A stretch of DNA of 64,000 nucleotides from an endosymbiont of unidentified scaly snail isolate Monju (GTDB lineage Bacteria; Pseudomonadota; Gammaproteobacteria; Chromatiales; Chromatiaceae): assembly GCF_000801295.1 (NCBI RefSeq), contig NZ_AP012978.1, positions 682,001 through 746,000 on the forward strand. Direction: 5' to 3'. The position numbers were made by a program, and so were the translations under genes. Shown here in pieces: positions 57,933 to 64,000 of this stretch. Position 1 is the stretch's first letter. Every line of letters begins with the position of its first letter. The notes under the pieces were generated by a model, which was not told the DNA's origin, did not search any database, and saw nothing but the letters and a program-made list of their open reading frames with translations.

Positions 57933-58036
57933 GAGCGGCGTCCTCGTCGCGAACGTTTGGCCCGAGGAGGGGCCTCCTACGGTAGGAGCGGCGTCCTCGC
58001 CGCGAACGGTTCGGCCCGAGGACGGGCCTTCTACCT
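57930..58036. repeat. REP cluster
   Basis: Two GTAGGAGCGGCGTCCTCG units and two GGCCCGAGG(A/a)-type hairpins (one degenerate, GGCCCGAGGAGGGGCC). Both GGTAGGAGCGGCGTCC stretches match the IS110 target seen at 26.3 kb. The remaining spacer to 58249 shows no gene. Confidence 0.85.
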
Positions 58037-58249
58037 GCCGGCGCGACGTCCCGGACTCCCACCCTGACTGGCTCGCTGACCTTGTCTGGGGGGAGACGGG
58101 AGGTGGAAACCGCAAAGGACACCAAGGGCTTCAGGAAGCCTGAAACCGAACCCTCTCTGTTTGCAGGGCCTCGGATCAGCGCCCGTTTGCGGACACTGCC
58201 TGGGTCACTCTTCCCTCACTTGCGGGACGCCGGAGGAAGCGCAGGCGTG

Positions 58250-59083
58250 CTATTTCTCTGCGACCAGGTAGCAGATCCAGCCGGCATCCGCGTCCGCGGT
58301 CTCGGTGGGGTAGAATTCGCCGCTGGCTTCGCCGTCCTCGTCCCATCCCTGCCAGTACACCGTGGTGCGCGAGAAGCCCGCCTCGTCCAGCAGGTCGCGA
58401 ATCTCGGGTAGGGTGTACAGCCGCCAGTCGTAGGTGAAGGCACGCTCCATCACCGAGCCATCGGGAAAGGCGAAGTGGATGTGGCAGACCAGGTTGTTGT
58501 CCACCGGGTTGAAGTGGTCCTGGTCCCAGATATAGGTGAATCCTTCGCCGCCATCGTCGATCTCGCGCTCCTCGTCGATTTCGCGGAAGGCGTCGTAACC
58601 GCCATAGGCATCGAGAAAGAAGATGCCGTCGTCCACCAGGTTGTTGTGCACGCTGCGGAAATAGCGCAGCAGATCACTCCGTTGCTTGAACAGCCAGTAG
58701 CTGAAGTTCATTGCCAGCACCACGTCGGTCGGCCGGGTCTGGGCGTCGAGGACATCGTCCTGGAGCAGGGCCACTCGCGAACGCTGACGCTCGGTGAGTG
58801 CGCCCAGGCGGTGGCGTCGACCCCAGTCGAGCACCTCGCCATCGAGGTCCACGCCGACCGCCGTGTGCCGTGCGCCGCGCCGCACCCATTCGCAGCACAC
58901 ATTGGCGGTGCCGCAGAAATCCTCGCGCAGGTGCAGGGGCTTGCGGCCCCGCAGCTCGCGGAAGGTGTCGATGACAAAATCCACCTCGGCCTCGGCGCAC
59001 TGCACCGCCAGCTCGTACAGCCGGTGGCGGTCGGCCTGTGAGGCCATGTCGGCCTTTTGCTTCCTGTTGCGGGTCCTGCTCAT
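58250..59083 (-). CDS. SAM-dependent class I methyltransferase
   Basis: 277 residues. SAM-binding motif I region LREDFCGTANVCCEWVRRG then the acidic VGVDLDGEVLDWG, motif II VVLAMNFSYWLF, and FFLDAYGGYDAF. A basic N-terminus (MSRTRNRKQKADMAS) may be longer than the true start. Substrate unknown. Divergent from the ybaK-like gene. Confidence 0.85.
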   Translation of the reverse strand: MSRTRNRKQKADMASQADRHRLYELAVQCAEAEVDFVIDTFRELRGRKPLHLREDFCGTANVCCEWVRRGARHTAVGVDLDGEVLDWGRRHRLGALTERQRSRVALLQDDVLDAQTRPTDVVLAMNFSYWLFKQRSDLLRYFRSVHNNLVDDGIFFLDAYGGYDAFREIDEEREIDDGGEGFTYIWDQDHFNPVDNNLVCHIHFAFPDGSVMERAFTYDWRLYTLPEIRDLLDEAGFSRTTVYWQGWDEDGEASGEFYPTETADADAGWICYLVAEK

Positions 59084-59174
59084 GACATCCCCTTGCGAAA
59101 ACCGTGGCCGAACTATACTTCAAGCCAGGCCGCAGCCAAATTCCGCGGATCACCCAAGAGAGGAGGGCACAGAG

Positions 59175-59645
59175 ATGGCCGTCGCAGCGACCATCCAGAA
59201 CTACCTGGATAGCCACGGTATCGAATACGAGATCATCGAGCACCCCCGAACCGACAACCCGAAACAGTCCGCCCAGGTTGCTCATGTCCCCCCGGAGCAG
59301 ATGGCCCGCCCAGTGTTGCTCGGAGACGATATCAACTACCTGCTGGCGGTCATTCCTGCCAATCATCGCCTCGACCTGGACCGCCTCAACCAGGTCATGG
59401 CTCGCAGTCTGGAGCTGGTCGATGGCGAGGAACTCGAGTTCACCTTCAGTGACTGTGAAAAGGGCGCCATCCCCCCTGTCGGCGAGGCTTACGGCGTCGA
59501 TACCGTGCTCGATGTCGCGCTCAGCCACCAGGAGGCCATCTACTTCGAGGCCGGCGACCACAAGCACCTGGTGCACGTGAGAGGCGACGACTTCCGCCGC
59601 CTGATGGAACACGTCCCCCGCGTGCAGGCCAGCCACCACCTCTGA
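59175..59645 (+). CDS. YbaK/EbsC-family aminoacyl-tRNA deacylase
   Basis: 156 residues. AGGAGG lies upstream of ATG 59175. MAVAATIQNYLDSHGIEYEIIEHPRT, then RPVLLGDDINYLLAVIPANHRLDL and FTFSDCEKGAIPPVGEAYGVDTVLD, the YbaK/ProXp editing-domain pattern. Hydrolyses mischarged tRNA in trans. The family Lys expected near VLLGDD is not evident, so specificity is open. Confidence 0.85.
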   Translation: MAVAATIQNYLDSHGIEYEIIEHPRTDNPKQSAQVAHVPPEQMARPVLLGDDINYLLAVIPANHRLDLDRLNQVMARSLELVDGEELEFTFSDCEKGAIPPVGEAYGVDTVLDVALSHQEAIYFEAGDHKHLVHVRGDDFRRLMEHVPRVQASHHL

Positions 59646-59729
59646 GCCGGTTGCCAAAAACGCCTGTTTCCGCTAATGTTCCCGCCCTCGCGAGCTGGGG
59701 CCAAGGTTGCCCACGCGCGAGCAAATTTC

Positions 59730-59820
59730 GGAGAGGTGTCCGAGTGGCTGAAGGAGCACGCCTGGAAAGTGTGTATACGTTAATAGCGTATCGAGGGTTC
59801 GAATCCCTCCCTCTCCGCCA
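59730..59820 (+). tRNA. tRNA-Ser (GGA anticodon)
   Basis: 91 nt, class II tRNA. Acceptor GGAGAGG pairs with CCTCTCC, discriminator G, encoded CCA. The anticodon is GGA in CTGGAAA. The long variable arm (GTGTGTATACGTTAATAGCG area) and T-loop GGTTCGAATCC are present. Its 3' end is duplicated downstream, marking an integration hotspot. Confidence 0.97.
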
Positions 59821-59823
59821 GTA

Positions 59824-59862
59824 ATGCAAAAGGCCCCTGCATGGGGCCTTTTGCATTATCAG
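59824..59862 (+). terminator. Terminator behind tRNA-Ser
   Basis: Long perfect hairpin TGCAAAAGGCCCC / GGGGCCTTTTGCA around TGCAT. A diverged copy of tRNA tail plus terminator is at 61891-61975. Confidence 0.85.
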
Positions 59863-59973
59863 GGAGTGATGGGGTGAGAATCCTCGTCAGGGTTCGACAA
59901 GGCGCGTAGCGCCGCAGGACGCCGGAGCGAAGCGACGGCGCCCCGAAGGGGTGAGCGGCGTAGCCGCGAATCA

Positions 59974-59991
59974 ATCCCTCCCTCTCCGCCA
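59974..59991. repeat. Duplicate of the tRNA-Ser 3' end (att-like)
   Basis: ATCCCTCCCTCTCCGCCA repeats exactly the last 18 bases of tRNA-Ser (59803-59820). Typical of attachment sites left by integrases that target tRNA 3' ends. Confidence 0.8.
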
Positions 59992-60003
59992 ATACACGAA
60001 AAC

Positions 60004-60030
60004 GCCGGTTCTCTAGAGACCGGTTTTTTT
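60004..60030 (+). terminator. Rho-independent terminator
   Basis: CCGGTTCTCTAGAGACCGG hairpin followed by seven T, just behind the duplicated tRNA end and before IS3 copy 3. Confidence 0.85.
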
Positions 60031-60043
60031 GTGCTCGGTGAAC

Positions 60044-60808
<765 letters not shown>

Positions 60809-60955
60809 TCGGTAGCGCACCTGGCCACCGATCTTCACAAAGTGCGGACCCCGGCCGATCGCACGCCACCGTTCGAGGGTGTGTGTCGATACGCCCCAGT
60901 ACTCTGCCAGTTGTTGCTGGTTCATGTGGTTGAAAACCGTCTGCTCATATCTCAT
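60809..60955 (-). pseudogene. HTH_17/excisionase-type DNA-binding protein, truncated by IS3
   Basis: About 49 residues: MRYEQTVFNHMNQQQLAEYW, then a MerR-like helix-turn-helix GVSTHTLERWRAIGRGPHFVKIGGQVRYR. The usual continuation after VRYR is replaced by IS3 DNA. Such small proteins direct excision or are plasmid/island regulators, which fits the tRNA-linked island. Confidence 0.72.
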
Positions 60956-61062
60956 GGGTTGCGCTCCTGTGCTATGTCGTCTTCATGAAGGCTCACAGGG
61001 CGACTGGAAGCAACTCAATCAGCACAGCTGCATGGCTGCGGGGGTAGTGAACAGGGGTTCTC

Positions 61063-61103
61063 TTAAGAGGTGCTGTTATCAGGTGCTATAATCAGCACCT
61101 GAT
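61063..61103 (+). promoter_or_regulatory. Promoter and operator of the toxin-antitoxin pair
   Basis: -10 hexamer TATAAT (61087-61092) with a weak -35 (TTAAGA, 61063-61068). The -10 lies inside a perfect palindrome ATCAGGTGCT-N6-AGCACCTGAT (61078-61103), followed by another AGGTG half-site. This suits autorepression by the antitoxin complex. Confidence 0.75.
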
Positions 61104-61127
61104 AGGTGTGCTAAATAGAGGTGAACA

Positions 61128-61406
61128 ATGGGAGTCAAGTTTTCCGAAGACGTGGTACCGCTGACGGATCTGAAGATCAACCCGGGTAAGGTGGTTCGGC
61201 ATGCCACCGAGGCGCACCGGCCGGTACTCCTGACCAGCCGTGGGCGTGGGGTGGCTGTAGTGCAGTCCGTCGCGGACTATGAAGCTTCTGAGGAGGAGCG
61301 GGATTTCATGCGAGCGGTGGTGGCCGGCCTTGCTGATCTCGATGCTGGGCGGGAGCTGTCCCTGGAAGAGGCAAAGAGCCGACTTGGGCTGTCAGCTTCG
61401 GAGTGA
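61128..61406 (+). CDS. Phd/YefM-family antitoxin
   Basis: 92 residues, GAGGTG upstream. MGVKFSEDVVPLTDLKINPG, then HRPVLLTSRGRGVAVVQSVADYE, the Phd/YefM DNA-binding fold, and a helical C-terminus (LADLDAGRELSLEEAKSRLGL) that should wrap the toxin. The stop overlaps the toxin start (GTGATG). Second gene of the pair encodes a ParE/RelE toxin. Confidence 0.9.
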   Translation: MGVKFSEDVVPLTDLKINPGKVVRHATEAHRPVLLTSRGRGVAVVQSVADYEASEEERDFMRAVVAGLADLDAGRELSLEEAKSRLGLSASE

Positions 61407-61717
61407 TGCCATTGGGCGAAGTGACTATCCGCTTTGCGGAGTCGGCGGTTGCCGATCTGGAGAAGATCCGGCTTTGGTATGCGGAACAAGGCGTTCCCGA
61501 TGCCGGGGAGAGGCTTGTCACTGAGATCTTCCAACGGATCGAGGCGCTCGAAAAGCATCCTGAGTTGGGTAGAATCGTGCCTGAGTTCGACCAGCCTTTT
61601 TTAAGGGAGTTGATCCAGCCACCTTTTCGTATCGTCTATCGGCACGATCCGGGCAAGGTTCGCATTGTGCGCGTCTGGCGCAGTGAGCGGTTGCTACGAT
61701 TGCCGGAGGCACCATGA
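61406..61717 (+). CDS. ParE/RelE-family toxin
   Basis: 103 residues from ATG 61406 (GTG 61403 is the alternative). VTIRFAESAVADLEKIRLWYAEQG, ALEKHPELGRIVPEF, FRIVYRHDPGKVRIVRVWRSERLL: the RelE/ParE barrel with C-terminal basic residues. ParE types poison gyrase and RelE types cut mRNA; the sequence does not decide. Lies inside the tRNA-Ser island. Confidence 0.9.
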   Translation: MPLGEVTIRFAESAVADLEKIRLWYAEQGVPDAGERLVTEIFQRIEALEKHPELGRIVPEFDQPFLRELIQPPFRIVYRHDPGKVRIVRVWRSERLLRLPEAP

Positions 61718-61890
61718 TCCCCTGTCAAGTCTTGCGAAGATGAAGATGAATCGCAGCACCGGATACGGCTGACGGCTGTTGCGGCCTAGTATATTCAAGC
61801 CCTGGTTACCATTGGGTACTACTGCGTACCAGCAGTATCAATCAACTGGAGTGGAGTTGCCGATAGTCAGCGGTTCTTGATGTAAGTTGT

Positions 61891-61975
61891 TTCTCCACCG
61901 CCAATTACGCAAAAGGCCCCGGGTGGGGCCTTTTGCGTTGTCAGGGGGCTGAGAATCCTCATCAGGGCTTCGAAC
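61891..61975. repeat. Diverged copy of the tRNA-Ser tail and terminator
   Basis: TTCTCCACCGCCA, then the hairpin CGCAAAAGGCCCC / GGGGCCTTTTGCG, then GAGAATCCTCATCAGGGCTTCGA. This follows the same order as 59811-59900 downstream of tRNA-Ser. Probably the far boundary of the island, and still a working terminator facing the glycerate kinase gene. The rest of 61718-61890 shows no gene. Confidence 0.7.
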
Positions 61976-62843
61976 TCGATTGGACACAGCGCTGTTCATC
62001 CAGTCGGATCAGCTGGTCCATGTGTGGCGGCAGAGTGGCCAGCGCATGTTCGGTGAGGCGCTGATAGTGCTCGATGAAGCGCTGCATCGCTGTCTCGTCC
62101 ATCAGGTGTTGTCCGTTGCCCTGCGCGCGTAGCCCGCGCTCGGCTTCCATGCGCCACTCGAACACGCAGTCGAAGGACGGGGCGGCGAGCATGGTCCAGT
62201 AATCGATGCGCTCCCACAGCGGCAGGTAGTCGGTGCGCAGGCAGTCGTTGACGTATTGTCGCCAGCGGCCGTCCGGGTCTTCTTCGGCTTCCAGGCGGTT
62301 GATCGGCGACATCAGTGCCGCCGGATCTTGTGGTTGCACGCCCAGGCACCAGCCCTCCAGGATCACGATATCCACCGGGGTCCTTGTGCGCGGCCATTCG
62401 TGCTCGGGCTGACGGTCGCCGGTGATCTTGTCGAAGCGCGGGATGGCGACGGTGCCGGAGGCGAGGGTGAGGGCATCCAGCGTGCGGTCGAGCAGCGCGG
62501 TGTCGTGGGTGCCGGGTACTCCCCGGGTGATGAACAGCGGGTGCACACGCTCGGCCAGTTCGCGGCGTTGTTCGCGGGTGAGGTAGAAGTCGTCGATCGA
62601 CAGCGCCACGCAGCGCCGCCCATGCACCTGTGCGAGCCAGGCGGTAAGCAGCTCGGCCAGGGTGCTCTTGCCCGAGCCCTGGCAGCCGTGGATGCCCGCG
62701 ACCAGCGGTCGCCCGAGGCGCTCGCGCAGGTGGTCTAGCGTCTTGGCCAGGGGCAGATAGTGCTGGTGGGCGGCGTCGGCGAAGGCGGCCGGCAGGCCGT
62801 GCTTGGCCATGAAGTTGCGCAGGATCTCTTCAGTTCGGTTCAT
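61962..62843 (-). CDS. D-glycerate 3-kinase-like P-loop kinase
   Basis: 293 residues from ATG 62843. Walker A GIHGCQGSGKSTLAELL, LSIDDFYLTREQRRELA, RGVPGTHDTALL, IPRFDKITGDRQPEHEW and ILEGWCLGVQPQ match the GLYK/YggC kinase family, which phosphorylates D-glycerate. The start overlaps the end of zur by 14 bases. The C-terminus reaches the diverged tRNA-tail repeat. Confidence 0.88.
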   Translation of the reverse strand: MNRTEEILRNFMAKHGLPAAFADAAHQHYLPLAKTLDHLRERLGRPLVAGIHGCQGSGKSTLAELLTAWLAQVHGRRCVALSIDDFYLTREQRRELAERVHPLFITRGVPGTHDTALLDRTLDALTLASGTVAIPRFDKITGDRQPEHEWPRTRTPVDIVILEGWCLGVQPQDPAALMSPINRLEAEEDPDGRWRQYVNDCLRTDYLPLWERIDYWTMLAAPSFDCVFEWRMEAERGLRAQGNGQHLMDETAMQRFIEHYQRLTEHALATLPPHMDQLIRLDEQRCVQSSSKP

Positions 62844-63285
62844 GGTCACGGCGACAGTTGGCGCAGGTGCCCAGCAGCTCGACTACCGGGCGCCGGGTAC
62901 GGAAGCCCGTGGCATCCACGGCCTCGCGCAATTGCCGTTCGATGCCCTGTTCGCACAGTTCGTTCACCCGTCCGCAATCGGTGCAGATAAGGAACTGGCT
63001 GGCGTGCGGGTGTTCGGGGTGATGGCAGCTCACGTAGGCGTGCAGGCTTTCGAGCTTGTGGATCAGCCCCTGTTCGAGCAGGAAGTCCAGGGCACGGTAC
63101 ACGGTGGGTGGCGCGGGGCGGCGCTTGCCGATCGGCATGCGATCGAGGATCTCGTAGGCGCTCAGGGGGCGCTCGGCCTCGCAGATCAGGCGCAGCACCG
63201 TGGCGCGCTGTGGGGTCAGGCGTACCCGCCGTGCCCGGCACAGGCGTTCGGCGCGGGCCAGCCACTGCTCGTTGTTCACGTCCAT
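62830..63285 (-). CDS. zur: Zinc uptake regulator, Fur family
   Basis: 151 residues from ATG 63285 (MDVNNEQWLARAERLCRARR). Winged helix with RLTPQRATVLRLICEAERPLSAYEILD and PPTVYRALDFLLEQGLIHKLES. Metal sites HHPEHPH, CTDCGRV and CANCRRDHE. Two CxxC motifs form the structural Zn site. Adjacency and overlap with znuB make Zur the right member of the Fur family. Confidence 0.92.
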   Translation of the reverse strand: MDVNNEQWLARAERLCRARRVRLTPQRATVLRLICEAERPLSAYEILDRMPIGKRRPAPPTVYRALDFLLEQGLIHKLESLHAYVSCHHPEHPHASQFLICTDCGRVNELCEQGIERQLREAVDATGFRTRRPVVELLGTCANCRRDHEPN

Positions 63286-64000
63286 CGGCGTCTCCGGGAA
63301 AACAGGGTGGAGACCAGGTAGGCGAGGCCGGCGAGCAGCACGATGGCGGGCCCGGGCGGCAGGTTGGGGCCGTAGGACATGGCCAGCCACGCTACCACCA
63401 GGAAGATGCTCAGCAGGGTGGCGATGGCCATCATGCGGGCTACCGAGTGCACGTGCTGGCCGGCCACGGCGGCCGGCAGGGTGAGCAGGGCCAGCACCAG
63501 GATCAGCCCCACCACGTGGATCAGCAGCACCACGGTGAGCGCGATCAGCACCAGCAGCAGCAGCAGGTAGAGGAAGGTGACCGGTAGCCCGCGCAGGCGC
63601 GCGTATTCCTCGTCGAACACCACCGCCAGGATCTGCCGGTGCCAGACCAGTACCACCAGCAGCAGGATGGCATCGAGCGCGCCCATGAACCAGAGCTCGC
63701 GCTCGGGCACCAGCAGGATGTTGCCGAACAGGTAGCTCACCAGGTCGGCCTGGTAGCCGGGGATGCGCGAGATGAACAGGATGCCGATGGCCCAGAGCGC
63801 GCCGATGAGGATGTCTTCGCCGGTGTTCCAGTGCAGGCGAACCCAGCCGATCAGCAGCGCCGAGAGCACCGCGGCGACCAGTGCTCCGACCAGCGGGTCG
63901 GCCCCGAAATACAGTGCCACGCCCATGCCGCCCAACACCGAGTGGGCGATGCCGCCGGCGATGAAACCGATGCGCCGCACCACCACGTAGGGCCCCATCA
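63276..64000 (-). CDS. znuB: Zinc ABC transporter permease ZnuB, 5' end outside the window
   Basis: At least 241 residues of an ABC-3-type permease with about eight helices (GFIAGGIAHSVLGGMGVALYFG, SALLIGWVRLHW, NTGEDILIGALWAIGILF, VVGLILVLALLTLPAAVA). Ends in SRRRRWT. Its end overlaps the zur start by ten bases, so zur is co-transcribed with the transporter. The N-terminus is cut by the window edge. Confidence 0.9.
   Translation of the reverse strand, partial: MGPYVVVRRIGFIAGGIAHSVLGGMGVALYFGADPLVGALVAAVLSALLIGWVRLHWNTGEDILIGALWAIGILFISRIPGYQADLVSYLFGNILLVPERELWFMGALDAILLLVVLVWHRQILAVVFDEEYARLRGLPVTFLYLLLLLVLIALTVVLLIHVVGLILVLALLTLPAAVAGQHVHSVARMMAIATLLSIFLVVAWLAMSYGPNLPPGPAIVLLAGLAYLVSTLFSRRRRWT

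Overview
The window looks like chromosome of a GC-rich gammaproteobacterium, most likely a sulfur-oxidising, Chromatiales-like organism. This is inferred from a DsrC/TusE-family protein, a Tyr/Gly-rich secreted protein resembling sulfur-globule proteins, menaquinone genes, and the relic of a Sec-exported nitrous oxide reductase. No marker gene here fixes the species.

Layout. 1-2.5 kb: 5' part of nrdA (minus strand) with tandem NrdR and DnaA boxes, and a secreted 11-residue-repeat protein. 2.5-14.2 kb and 21.3-25.2 kb: a nitrate-assimilation region. It holds a PP2C-kinase fusion, a cysteine-poor DsrC-like protein, narK, nirB, nirD, a molybdoenzyme with a fused DmsB-DmsC-type partner, a classical nasA, mobB and a b-type cytochrome. 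narK and nirB diverge from two sigma-54-type promoters that share an NtrC-type palindrome. Menaquinone genes (menE, menI, menC, menB, menA) lie between the two molybdoenzyme loci. They are interrupted by a nosZ relic cut by an IS3-family element. 25.3-36 kb: accessory and damaged region. It has an IS110-family element inserted in a REP sequence, a REP array, a SulP transporter with expanded tandem repeats, a cobalamin-riboswitch operon (btuB, a damaged adenosyltransferase gene, an oxidoreductase, an FKBP), a second IS110 remnant and a second IS3 copy. 36-52.5 kb: exopolysaccharide cluster with glycosyltransferases, wecG, wecA, fcl, gmd, ligase, outer-membrane barrel, Wza, Wzc, PHP phosphatase and a VpsP-like protein. 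Several of these genes carry frameshifts. 52.5-59.7 kb: REP cluster with its RAYT transposase, an EF-G paralogue and miscellaneous genes. 59.7-62 kb: a small island behind tRNA-Ser with duplicated tRNA 3' ends, a truncated IS3, a truncated HTH gene and a toxin-antitoxin pair. 62-64 kb: glycerate kinase, zur and znuB.

The most notable system is the IS110 element at 26357-27544. Its non-coding left end can be folded into a bridge-RNA-like structure. The two loop strands of that fold match the two sides of the REP sequence into which the element is inserted, around a CT core. The host REP family, with two perfect tetraloop hairpins, also has a RAYT gene in this window. The same repeat family is therefore tied to two different transposase types.

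Several cross-cutting oddities stand out. There is much short tandem duplication inside genes. All three IS3 copies share two inactivating lesions. CACAGAG-array inverted repeats occupy every junction of the nir/nas operon. Some single-base frameshifts lie in homopolymers and could be sequencing errors. The 92-bp duplication and the deletion in the adenosyltransferase gene are less easily explained that way.
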